Shown here piece after piece: positions 1-10,017 of a DNA stretch of 64,000 nucleotides (its first letter is position 1; each line of letters begins with the position of its first letter). The stretch is from Exophiala sp. HKRS030 (lineage: Eukaryota; Ascomycota; Eurotiomycetes; Chaetothyriales; Herpotrichiellaceae), in the NCBI GenBank assembly GCA_023897205.1, contig JAHWDD010000016.1:434001-498000 (forward strand), given 5' to 3'. The translations under genes and the position numbers were made by a program. The notes under the pieces are model-generated. The model was given only the letters and a program-made list of their open reading frames with translations, had not been told where the DNA came from and did not search any database.

Positions 1-430
1 GTTCCCTCTGTGCTAATAGATCTGCTTCCTCCTCTTCTCTTCTCTGTAGCTCCTGGATTCTTTGATAATGGTTGAAAACCGCTACACTCAAGACTTTTTT
101 CGCCCTTTCCTGGCCAACGACGAACTGGTCGAGGTGTTGCTTAAGCATCTTGGGGGTTAATCGAGGGGTTCCGTAGACATGATTGCCGCCCAAAGGACCG
201 GACGTTGGTTGACCAGGTTCATAGCTGCCGGTAAACGGTTGATTGGCAAAATCTGAACGGTGGAACTGGGAGGAGGATTGAGCGGGACTTGTTGTTGATA
301 ATGCTCGTCGTCGGCTCAAGGCAATGTAGGATGACCGCAGATTGCGGGGAATACCCGTGGCAAGCTGTCTGCTGCCATCGAGAGCAGGGCATAGAAAGGA
401 CGGTAGGGAGGGACTGAGTATGGATTGCAT
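1..430 (-). CDS. Mitochondrial ClpX-like AAA+ unfoldase, N-terminal part (runs off the left edge)
   Basis: The frame is open from an ATG at 430-428 to base 1, giving 143 residues of a longer protein whose 3' part lies outside the window. The first ~60 residues are rich in Arg, Ser and Leu with almost no acids, as in a mitochondrial presequence. From about residue 92 the protein reads [20 protein letters not shown] and then [15 protein letters not shown], which is the start of the ClpX AAA+ module (bacterial consensus around LDxYVIGQxxAKKVLxVAVYNHYKR). A Glu/Arg-rich coiled segment ([17 protein letters not shown]) follows, as in fungal ClpX/Mcx1 proteins. Walker A and B are not reached. The known family role is ATP-driven protein unfolding in the mitochondrial matrix; whether this species pairs it with ClpP cannot be seen. 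Family call is strong; exact start is likely. Confidence 0.85.
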   Translation of the reverse strand, partial: MQSILSPSLPSFLCPALDGSRQLATGIPRNLRSSYIALSRRRALSTTSPAQSSSQFHRSDFANQPFTGSYEPGQPTSGPLGGNHVYGTPRLTPKMLKQHLDQFVVGQERAKKVLSVAVFNHYQRIQELQRREEEEADLLAQRE

Positions 431-957
431 CTCGACAGGCAACGCCTGACAAAACCAGGCTACTCAAAGATAGACTTATCTGTAAGCTTGAGTCAATGTG
501 AATCCATCTCAGAGGTGGAGTGAACCAAGGTTGAAGTGATCACAGTGACTCGGCGGAGTGATTCCCAGTGGAGATTCCGACGATAGAGTCACTTCCTCAA
601 TGAGGTTTAGCGTCTAATCACACCACCTCCGCGGGTTTCCAACATGATTCTGACCACGAACAATTCAACCAAACTGTCGGTAAACAAATGAAATCCTTGA
701 TGTTGCTGTTAATTCCTACAATGCAAATATCCTAGGCATAAATCAGCTTGGTGATCCCTAATGTTGGGTAGTTCCATATCTGAGATACATTTTGGGCTAA
801 AGTCTACCGTCCTACTCGCGCACCGAGATGACTTCAAAGTTTATGTCCTTGGAGAACATGTTGGCGTAGCTACAAACCATTTATTTCACGTACAGTCTTG
901 TAAAACCTCTCATGGTGAGGGCTATTGTTATGCGAGTAATACCAAGAAGTGCACAAG
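431..957. other. Intergenic, no gene recognised
   Basis: This 527-base gap lies between the 5' end of the ClpX-like gene and the 3' end of the alpha/beta hydrolase gene, both on the minus strand. It should hold the ClpX promoter. Only short frames without family resemblance are present. No repeat, RNA gene or clear TATA element was seen. Confidence 0.6.
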
Positions 958-1882
958 CTACTTCGGCGGCTCTTGAAATGCGATGGCCGTTCGATCATCG
1001 TCGTCCATGTCAATTGCAACACATCTAACAATGAATTCACACAGCCGACTCTGTGCAACACGCGAATTATGCGTCAGAGAATGGTCGTCACCTTCGAAGA
1101 CTTGCAATGTACAATCTCCTTGATCACCATAGGCTTTGTATAGACCTTGAGAGCATTTGACGTTGAGAGTTTGGTCATTTGAGCCATGCAGTAGAAGTAC
1201 CGGGCGAGGTGCTAAGTGTCGAATTCCTCCCGCGGCTCTCGTCTGGCTTGCGATAGTGGCGCACGCGATGACTCTAACTGCTCATCCTTTTAGTATTGAC
1301 GGCTCGTTTCCATCACAGCGGCGGAAGTTAACACACCTTGTTCCTGAGCAGCTACAGTGAACACAGGAGCGCCGCCAAAAGACCATCCTACCAAGACAAA
1401 CTTGGTGATGCGGTACCTTCCTTGGAGATAGTCCATAGCCGCCAGGACATCTTTCGAACATGGTTCAGTCACAGCTGGTATTCGATAATCAAGCCTCAAG
1501 ACAGGTATTCCATTTGATAGGTTGGCCAATGTGTCTGCCAGTGACACATACATGCCAGATGGACCTGCAACACCCCTCCAGCTCCTGATAAAAGGATGAC
1601 TGCGGCACCGTCAGATTCTGTAATGGAGTATTCAAATGGAAGGTGTAAAAAGCCTGGCACGGCATCGTCGTCGACATCTATGGCTAGGCGTTCGACAGTG
1701 CAGAACCGGGCACGGCCCATTTCGGAACGCTCCGGTTCGTAGCCCGAGACATCAACATAGCCTGTTGTGTTTGGTAGATTGGAAGCCCCTGATAGCTGGG
1801 GCGTGGCATCCTTGTCTCTTGGATGCCGCTCTTTCCTTTTAGACCTGGCTATCAGTTGTCGTGCTTTGGCTAGAAGAGACAT
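958..1882 (-). CDS. Alpha/beta hydrolase-fold protein, frame broken by a 1-base deletion
   Basis: The start is the ATG at 1882-1880 and the stop is TAG at 960-958. One intron, 1278-1336 (59 nt), has GTGTGT at its 5' end, TACTAA as branch site and a GAGCAG end. The coding frame changes once more at a CCCC run (1573-1576, plus strand). Restoring one base gives VILLSGAGGGVAGPSGMYVS and a continuous 288-residue protein. Visible fold elements are the oxyanion-type GAGGGV loop, LRLDYRIP, the nucleophile elbow GWSFGGAP (GxSxG), ASQTRAAGGI and PRPVLLLHGSND with a late DDHSL acid/His pair. This matches an uncharacterised fungal alpha/beta hydrolase family; the substrate is unknown. Because the shift is one base in a C run like others in this window, sequencing error is more likely than a true pseudogene. 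Confidence 0.75.
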
Positions 1883-3326
1883 TTGCAGCGTCCTGCTGTC
1901 AGGCTGTCACCAATCCAAAGAAAAAATGAGAACAAGGCTAGAGCTCCGGGCCTAGCAACTGCGTCCAGTCATGTCAAAGCCAAGCCCAAATCCTTACCAA
2001 AAAGATTTTCAGCAACTATAGAGTATAGAAGAAGCGATGTATGTCGGCGCTTGATAGTCTCAAGAGTTCTGCCTACCTGCGGAGGAGCGGCTACTGCGCA
2101 CGACAATACGAGGCTCAAGTCCTAGAATCCAGTAAGGCTGGCTTCGGTAGGTCTATTCGTGGCCAATTGTAGAGCCAACCAGATCTCTCATTACAGACTG
2201 GGGTCATGGATGTATATTCCGTGGTCTGATATCGATCCGGTTGTGTCGAGGTTCAGTCGAACTGCAGCAAGAGCAAGACGTTGTTTGTGATTGACCCAAG
2301 AGGCATGAAACTTTGTACCTGTGCTCCGTGAGAAGCGAGCACGGAGTTGTTTTTGTTGTTGGAACAGAATCCTCATCGGTTGAATCTTCCCATTTCTTAC
2401 GCACATGCTTTTCTTGCAACTCAACGTCGGGCGATCATGCACAATTGTTGGGGATTGAGTTTTGCAGGAGCCAATGGGAATTCCCCAAGTCCGTCTAGCT
2501 GCGGCGAAACTGAACTTAGCAACCAACTAAGATGAACTAGCGCTTGGCCGGCCGGAAAAACTCACGGGAGCGATACTGGCCGGGCCTTTTTCCACGAACT
2601 GCAGGAGAAAGCAGGAGAAGTTGAGCCCCAGCGTGGACCAGGAGCCACAATGAGGGGTAAGATGAGCTGCAGCAGCTGGAGGCACTACGAGGGACCTGGA
2701 GGCACCCTCGGACCACCTTTGGGTGCCTGTGGGCTGTCACGGGGAGCAACTCAGGAAACTCAATCCGCGCCCCCTGAAGAGGTACCTATGACTACTACCT
2801 GGGTTACTACTACAACCAAGTACCTCTCCAGCCAAACCCTAGCCAGCCCCTCTGTCCCTTCCAATCAAATCTCCCAACCCAGTCTCCTCAACGCCATTAG
2901 CTCCCACCCCTCCCCCTCTCTACCTAGGCACCTACTAGGTAGTTAACTAGGTAGTTAACTAGGTAGTTAGGAGTCTCAGGTCCCTTAAGGCTCCTAGGCG
3001 CTCCTATTGCAGCTTCCCCACGTCCCCATCGACGTCACCAGAGCGTAAATTGTTGGTGCTGGGATTTCTCTGTGTTGCTCTCGCTCATGTGCATTTCGCC
3101 GAACGACTTTTGACAGCGTAAACACCTCACCACCCTCGATAGCTGATCAGTGTCACAAACTCAACTTCTACCCAAGCTCCTGAATTTGCTCAATTCACTA
3201 TATAATTCTCCTCGCTCGGTCATTCTCTTCAAGCAGATCAATCATCGGAATACCTGTTCTTTGTACTTGTCAAGTGCTGCACAGTCCCCAAAGACCTCGT
3301 GCTCTTATTGCACAATCCCGTCAAGC
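1883..3326. other. Intergenic / upstream region of the branching-enzyme gene
   Basis: This 1.4-kb gap separates the hydrolase start (minus) from the branching-enzyme start (plus), so it carries two divergent promoters. A minus frame of 111 codons (2191-2526) has no recognisable domain and was not accepted. Bases ~2800-3000 are pyrimidine-rich and contain a short tandem repeat, listed separately. Nothing else could be supported. Confidence 0.55.
2934..2969. repeat. Three perfect tandem copies of a 12-bp unit
   Basis: The unit ACTAGGTAGTTA occurs three times head to tail (2934-2945, 2946-2957, 2958-2969). Related CCTAGG/TACCT words lie just outside. It sits about 360 bp upstream of the branching-enzyme ATG. 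Function is unknown; it could be a small minisatellite or a clustered protein-binding site. Confidence 0.85.
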
Positions 3327-5539
3327 ATGGCACTCAACCAAGCCTCTGAAAACTCCCTCACAGCTGCTCCTGCAGGCCAGGACACTGCTCCAGATGGCAC
3401 TGGTATGTCTTTAGTACCGCTCACCGCAGAAACACACGACTGACCAAATTCCAGGCGTTGTACAACTTGATCCATGGCTATCACCCTTCAAAGACTCCCT
3501 GAAAGCTCGATTTGCCAAAGCCCAAAAATGGATTCAAACCATCGACGAGACAGAAGGCGGATTGGAGAAATTCAGTCGTGGCTACGAGAAATTTGGTTTC
3601 ACATTCTCTGACAACGGAGACATCACCTACAGAGAATGGGCTCCCAATGCAGAGCAAGCCTTCCTAATTGGCGATTTCAACAATTGGAATAGAGATGCTA
3701 CTCCTTTGAAAAAGAACACCTTTGGCGTGTGGGAAATCACTCTTCCTGCAAGAGATGGCGTTCCCGCAATTGCACACAACACAAAAATAAAGGTCTCCTT
3801 CGTACTGCCCGGAGGAGAACGAATCGAAAGAATCCCTGCTTGGATTAAACGAGTCACTCAAGATCTGAATGTTTCCCCGTCTACGATGCAATTCTCTGGA
3901 ACCCACCTCAGCATGAACGCTACCAATTCAAGAATCCCCGCCCTCCATATCCCAAGAGCGTACGAATCTATGAAGCACACGTCGGCATCTCTTCTCCAGA
4001 GTTGAGGGTCGCGACCTACAAAGAGTTTACGAAGAACATGCTGCCCAGAATCAAATATCTGGGCTACAATGTCATTCAACTCATGGCAATTATGGAACAT
4101 GCCTATTATGCCAGCTTCGGGTACCAAGTCAACTCCTTCTTCGCTGCGAGTTCCCGATATGGCTCTCCAGAAGATCTTAAAGAACTTATCGATACTGCAC
4201 ATGGTTTGGGAATTACAGTCCTGCTAGATGTCGTGCATTCCCACGCCAGCAAGAATACTCTGGACGGCCTGAACATGTTCGATGGGAGCGATCATCTGTA
4301 CTTCCACGAAGGTGCCAAAGGTCGACACGAGTTGTGGGATTCGAGACTCTTCAACTATGGTCACCACGAAGTCTTGCGTTTCCTGCTGTCCAATCTTCGA
4401 TTCTGGATGGAGGAATATCAATTCGACGGTTTCCGTTTTGACGGAGTTACGTCGATGCTCTACACCCACCACGGCATCGGAACGGGCTTCTCAGGAGGCT
4501 ACCATGAATATTTCGGACCTTCTGTTGACGAAGACGGCATTGTCTATCTCATGCTAGCCAATGAGATGCTTCACAACATCTATCCGAATTGCATTACCAT
4601 TGCAGAAGACGTATCTGGAATGCCCGCCTTGTGTCTTAAACTTTCCCTTGGCGGTGTGGGATTCGACTACAGATTAGCCATGGCTGTCCCCGATATGTAC
4701 ATCAAGCTCTTGAAGGAAAAGTCGGACGATGAATGGGATCTTGGAAACATTGCATTTACTCTCACCAACAGACGGCACGGCGAGAAAACCATCGCCTACG
4801 CGGAATCTCATGACCAAGCCCTTGTCGGTGATAAGTCTCTCATGATGTGGCTCGCCGATGCCGAAATGTACACTCACATGTCGACGTTGACCGAGTTTAC
4901 CCCTACTATCGAACGCGCGCTAGCCCTTCACAAGATGATCCGATTGGTCACACATGGTCTGGGTGGTGAAGGCTACCTGAACTTCGAAGGTAACGAGTTT
5001 GGACATCCTGAGTGGCTTGATTTCCCTCGAGCCGGTAACGACAATTCTTTCTGGTACGCTCGTCGTCAACTCAATTTGACAGAAGATAAACTTCTACGTT
5101 ACAAGTTCCTCAACGACTTTGATCGTGGAATGCAATGGCTAGAGGAGAAGTATGGCTGGCTCCATTCACCTCAAGCATACATCTCGCTCAAGAATGAGCA
5201 AGACAAAGTTCTTGTTTTCGAGAGAGCAGGACTTTTGTGGATCTTCAACTTCAGCCCTACAAAATCTTTTACCGATTATCGAGTCGGCGTCGAACAAGAA
5301 GGTGTTTACAAGATTGTCCTCGACACTGATGCTCCAGAATATGGTGGCTTAGGACGAAATGCCAAGGACACCAGATTTTTCACAACAGATTTGCCCTGGA
5401 ACGAGCGTAAGAATTTCACTCAAGTGTATATCCCAACCCGGACAGCATTGGTAAGTCAATCTTCTTCTCATTTAGTCCTGCAATCTTCTACATGTACTAA
5501 TTTGATTTCTAGGTTTTGGCCCTGGAAAACACTATCTAA
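3327..5539 (+). CDS. GBE1: 1,4-alpha-glucan (glycogen) branching enzyme, GH13
   Basis: Exons are 3327-3402, 3455-5450 and 5513-5539; introns 3403-3454 and 5451-5512 are canonical. A one-base loss in the C run at 3875-3878 breaks the frame; adding it back gives [12 protein letters not shown] and a 699-residue protein, the usual fungal length. Order: short N-terminal tail, CBM48-like sandwich (~60-170; [18 protein letters not shown]), GH13 barrel (~200-570) and C-terminal beta domain. Catalytic landmarks after correction: DVVHSH (D284), GFRFDGV with nucleophile D355, AEDVSG with acid E410, and ESHD with D479. The enzyme transfers alpha-1,4 glucan segments to make alpha-1,6 branches in cytosolic glycogen. 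The last exon encodes only VLALENTI. As the gene is normally single-copy and conserved, the frameshift is most likely a sequence error. Confidence 0.95.
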
Positions 5540-6704
5540 GCTTTTGATGAAGAGATGATCAATAATGTTAGTCTTTGTAAAGTGAGTAGGCAAAAGGCAT
5601 TTTTTTCTCAAGATATATTGGATCAGATTCATTTCGGGCGTCATTTGAGAGACGGCGGGTTTCGATCTCTCAAACACGAAAATTCTACGAAAAGCTCAAG
5701 TATAGTCACAGAAGCCTGTCTACATAATACCGTTCAAAGTTATCAAGAAACTGAAATAAAGTTAATACTTCGTGAGATGAACCACCTCAAGGCACAAGTT
5801 TTAATTTACATACCTATAACCTATATTATTCTGTCCACACCGACCCAACAATCCTGCACAACTCTCTTGACATAACAAAGAACAACCACTCGCTCACCAG
5901 AATACCCTGACGAGCTATGACTGGAGCAACGACTAGCAACGTTGTCATCGAAGTTTGTGGACTCAGTCGTGGGAGTCCTCAACGAGAAGTAGACATGTTA
6001 CGTGGATCAAAGAGGGTGGCCTGCCGGAGATCCCCCGTATGTATATATGGATATATGGATGTATGGATGGATGTATGGATGGATGTATGGATGGATGTAT
6101 GGATGGATGTATGGATGGATGTATGGATGGATGTATGGATGGATGTATGTATGTATATATGTACAGCCGAATGTCGACATGTACATACATTGACATCAAT
6201 GCCGAGATCGATATAGGGAGAGGATGAGAACGGGGACGAACATGGAGAGGGAGGGGAAAAAAACGAAAAAGACAAAGAACATGATTCTGAATCGTTATTT
6301 ACATTGTATGGTGTGTGTGGAATTCATTTCCGAGTATGAGAATTAGCTACATACAACCCTTGATAGAGTGATATTGGTACAAACCCGAACCCCTCTCATG
6401 CGTCCGGGACGGAGAAAGGTTCGGTTTCGAGGTGAGACTATGGAAAGGAAAGTTCGGATTATGTATGAATCCCAACAACGACTCGTGTCTTGCTTGCTTA
6501 CTTCCTTGGTGTCTTTGAGGATTTGATCTTCCGTGGTGGGCCTCGAGTCTGGTGATTTGTTTTTTTTGGCATGCTTCGTAATTTCGTGAGTGGGGAGGGG
6601 GGTCTCGTGTCTTTGGACTCTGGACAATGGTCAGGTAGCCAGCCAGTCATCTGATGTAGGTGATTCGATATCCAAGGATGTGGCAGGAGTTATTATGGAA
6701 GAGA
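5540..6704. other. Intergenic between convergent genes, with minisatellite
   Basis: This 1.16-kb stretch holds the 3' flanks of the branching enzyme (plus) and of the mitochondrial-type protein (minus). Its main feature is a 12-bp minisatellite, listed separately. Open frames across that array in all phases are products of the repeat and are not genes. Confidence 0.7.
6061..6144. repeat. Minisatellite (GTATGGATGGAT)x7
   Basis: Seven perfect head-to-tail copies of the 12-bp unit GTATGGATGGAT are present. The flanks degrade into GTAT/GGAT tetranucleotides (6038-6060 and 6145-6162), which suggests growth from a simpler GTAT/GGAT microsatellite. The array is non-coding and lies between convergent 3' ends. 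Confidence 0.95.
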
Positions 6705-7855
6705 TCAATCTCTGCAAGCTCCATTCCTCCTCGTGAATCTTCTGGTAATGTCCCATTCGTCCCGGCAAACTCGCATGGCTAGTCCGGGGATCAATTCTTG
6801 CTCTTTCTCTCGACTGCTGCCCCATTTGGCCTTGCCTAATAGCCAGTCGGTCAATGTGACTACTTTGTTAGTCTTGTCGAACCCATTGTTCTCGTCTGCG
6901 TGCTCAATTGTATGGCTGGCGATCCGGCCGTGTGAATCAAATGTGAAGATAAAAAGACCAGAAAAGCCATCGGACTTGTTGAGGTTGATGATCGGAGCTT
7001 CACCGCCTAGGATCTTGGAGAGACCACTGTTGCTTTCGATGCTTGAAGATGATGACTTTGAAGTCGCTGTAGAGGGTTTCGTGGATTGGGTTGGATTGTT
7101 ATGACCATTGGCTTTTGGTTCTGTTTTCCATCGAACGACAAGTTTCTCCTCACTCAAATCAGACTCTTCACTTGCTTCAGGCGGAACAGCATATGCGTAG
7201 CCTGTCCGGACAATCTTTTCTGACAGTATGCGAAGTTTGACGTTGCCCACTATAGGAATACACCCCCATGCTACCGGTGCCGTCCATAAGGCCGCCCTGT
7301 AGGCAACCCGGCCTTTGACTGCTGGGAGATGGGGGTGAGTTGAGGGAAATAGGTGTAACGAGATCGAAGGAGATAAGATCTCTTGTGGTAGAGGTGTGGT
7401 TAGAATGTTCGGGAGCAGAGGCGAAAGGGTTCGTAGTGCTAGGTCAAGTTGGTTAGTTTTCTGTCCAGTTTCGCCCATGGAAGTAAATGGGTATGAATAC
7501 TCTTTCCAAGCTTGATCAGCCGCTCATCGGGTGGCTTATGATCATCGTTGCCTTTCTCTGAAGGAGTGTTCGTGCTTCCCAGCAAGTCATCCGCCGGGCC
7601 GGCTCGTGGGGAAGATGAAGTAAACCAAGCCTCCGAGATGGGTTCAGGCCTCACTTGTGCAAGGTGCCTCTTTGAGAGGATCTGGCGTGGGTAGACGGCG
7701 GCATTAGAAGTTGTCGACCTGCACCTCCATAGCATGGACGAACGAGCGAGCGGGTTAATGAGGCCTGCACATGGTGAGGCGTGGAGGGCTGGACGAACAG
7801 CAAAAGCAAGGGTGGAGGTGGTGGTAGGCAGCTTGCGCATTGGCCTGGAGGTCAT
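6705..7855 (-). CDS. Conserved fungal protein with mitochondrial presequence, possibly DUF2358-like
   Basis: Exons are 7855-7501 and 7438-6705. The 62-nt intron (7439-7500) has GTATTC, an ACTAAC branch site and a CTAG end; splicing joins KLGK to TLRTLSPLLPNIL and gives 362 residues. The first ~75 residues are rich in Arg, Ser and Ala with few acids, as in a mitochondrial targeting sequence. Next comes a conserved-looking block (HLFPSTHPHLPAVKGR, then AYRAALWTAPVAWG and KLRILSEKIVRTGYAY). A Ser/Thr/Lys-rich linker follows, then GFSGLFIFTFDSHGRIASHT. The order of a LEI-type strand, an RW strand and a final G-F-F-x-G-x-I-xxH strand resembles DUF2358 (human C6orf136 family), but this is recall, not alignment. 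Function is unknown. Gene structure is well supported; the family call is tentative. Confidence 0.7.
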
Positions 7856-10017
7856 CTGGTCAGAGAAATCATTCTTGTATGAATGGAAGAATTGTCAGCG
7901 ATGAAACTGAACTAGCTTTGGTATTTAGTCGTTCCAGGTATCACGATGTTTGCATTTGATCAGAACCCGCCATAGCAGACTATCTCGTTCGCAGTTGAAG
8001 ACATCCGAGAAATGATGTCAGCCAATTATTTTGCACACATCACCGAAGCTTCCAGTTTCTCCGTAGTCCTGCAGCTGAGAGCCATTTTGCTTCGCCGTAT
8101 CCACTCTCGGCGCTTCTCAGCCTTCTATCACGTGAACATATGTATTCCTTACTCCTGATTATCTCTCCACTCAGACGTTTTGTCAGTGAGCAATATCTGA
8201 GCCAAATTTTGAATCTCGATTTCGACTGGGACAGCTCCCGTGTGATTTTGTGATGCTCGGTTCATGATGTGTCAGCTCTCCTAGGCATGAGTGACTCCGA
8301 CTCCCATCTTTTCTGAATAGTGCGCGAGTACAAAAGTATACATATTCAGGACGAGCCCGAGAGGAGTCGCCATAGCAGTCCGCCTGCTTATACGGTATAC
8401 CAAAATGGTCACGATGTCCTTGAGGTGCTGGCTGGTCATATTATATGCTGTCAAGCATTATTGATCACAACTTATGGGGAAAACAAAACCGCGGGTCATT
8501 TCGCTGTCATGGAACTGCAGCCATTCTTCGATGATCACAAAATTTCCGATTGAAGAGGCAGCACAAGACCTCCGCTCTTCCAATCAGGACTACATAGTGA
8601 GTGCGTCATCCCACCCACCCGTGAGTTTCGTCTGCAGGCGGGTCGCAAACCAGGGTCTGCACGTGGTTCTTGCACCTCAACGTCCGCTAGCTGCTCATTG
8701 CCCACGTATAGGAAGTGCTGAGGTGTGAGTGTTAGATCTTAGGTACCTTGTGCTGGATTTAAACTTGCATCCGCCAACCGCTGTGACCTCACAAATGGGT
8801 ATATGGACGATAAGCGATCGCCACAAGATCTATTTGACCATTTATACATCCATCCCGAGAACCCCGGATTCCGAGCCGTATGGCTTTCTATGGCACAAAC
8901 CGACCATTTTGAGATCCTTCCTGGAGCCAGTTTTCATGCAAGTGCGCTTCGATGGACAACAGTCTATGCATTTCGAAGGTCTATATGGTTGACCATCGAA
9001 CCACTGTCAACCAGCCTCCCTTGAGGCTTCCTATGCATTCCGCTCCACTTTAAACGTCTACCTGAGGATTACAAACATTATGGAACCCTGTTATCTTCGG
9101 CGCTTGGCAGACTCCCCAGACCAACAAACCTATCTCCAACAGCTTCTTCGTACTCGGATGTTCGGGCACGTATCGGGTATTGCCCTGTATGCTGAAAAGA
9201 GAACGAAGACTATCACGTATCGATTTCTCAAACCTACTTGTAATCATATGGTCTTATCTATCTCTCTTGTTGTTCGACATGACCAAGTCTCAATGCCAAG
9301 ATATGCAAGCTTGTGCAGGCATGGTAGGGCATATTGGCATTGATAGCACTTTTTGAACAGACCACGACAGGCTTATCTTGAGAATAACGTCTCATATAAA
9401 ACATTGTCTCGTTTGAGTAAGGCTAAAATGCTGCAGATCCTATATCTTTTCAGGAAGGTTGGCAGGAAGGTTGGTTCTGAATTTCGGACTTGGGCGCAAT
9501 TCGCTGCGTGGTCATTCGAATACTGGCTTGATTCTCCTCCAGATTCCCCACATTTCAACCAGTGCCCAGCCTTGCCATGCGTAAAAGTTTACTTACCAAG
9601 CCTTTCAAGATAGCAACAAGTGACCACTCACATGAAGTAGCGCAATTGTCACTTCACTATCGGCTGAGTGTTTATGGCTACTGAATTCACCGATGGACGG
9701 TTATTGACCGATGGATGTTGTTCCTGCAATCTTCGTGCAGTTAGGTGCCTATCGATCCGATGAAGCAAACGGCACGTTATCTTACCACATGGGCTGGTCC
9801 ACCCAATGCTTGCTTCTTGGCTGCATATGCGTTCTTGCGAACCATATCGGCGTGGGAATACTCGACAGTTACTTGCGGTCAGGCTAGACGGTTGCTATGA
9901 ATGAGAGCACAGCTTCCAGAAAAACGTCCGAGGCAAGTGACAATGCACATATAAAAGGTCGTCTCCAATCTCCAAGCACTTTTCACCACTAGGGAGGCAG
10001 CAGTCGGTCTTACAAAA
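7856..10017. other. Long intergenic region, no supported gene
   Basis: This 2.16-kb region lies between the divergent mitochondrial-type gene (minus) and the copper amine oxidase (plus). Several 60-87-codon frames occur on the plus strand between 8320 and 9613, but they lack domains, consistent splice links or conserved-looking composition. The distal end carries the amine-oxidase promoter. A decayed gene between 8.3 and 9.6 kb cannot be excluded. Confidence 0.5.
9950..9956 (+). promoter_or_regulatory. TATA box of the copper amine oxidase gene
   Basis: TATAAAA lies 62 bp upstream of the amine-oxidase ATG at 10018, a usual spacing for a regulated fungal gene with a short 5' leader. No other strong TATA element was noticed nearby. 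Assignment is by motif and position only. Confidence 0.55.

Noticed and set aside
1562..1577. Very short (9-nt) GT...AG intron in the alpha/beta hydrolase
   Set aside because: Too short to splice; a one-base loss in the adjacent C run restores the conserved GAGGGV motif better.
2191..2526. 111-codon minus-strand frame
   Set aside because: No domain, no conserved-looking composition and no linked exons.
4002..5558. Separate 518-residue gene starting inside the branching enzyme
   Set aside because: It is the 3' part of GBE1 after a one-base loss; the upstream part aligns to the same family in the adjacent frame.
6038..6162. Regular repeats suggestive of a CRISPR array
   Set aside because: The units are contiguous with no spacers, in a eukaryotic genome.
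5955..6275. Long frames on both strands encoding repeats such as MDVW or IHPS
   Set aside because: They are produced by the 12-bp minisatellite, whose length is a multiple of three; no start context or domain supports coding.
8320..9613. Several 60-87-codon plus-strand frames
   Set aside because: They cannot be linked by convincing introns and show no family features.
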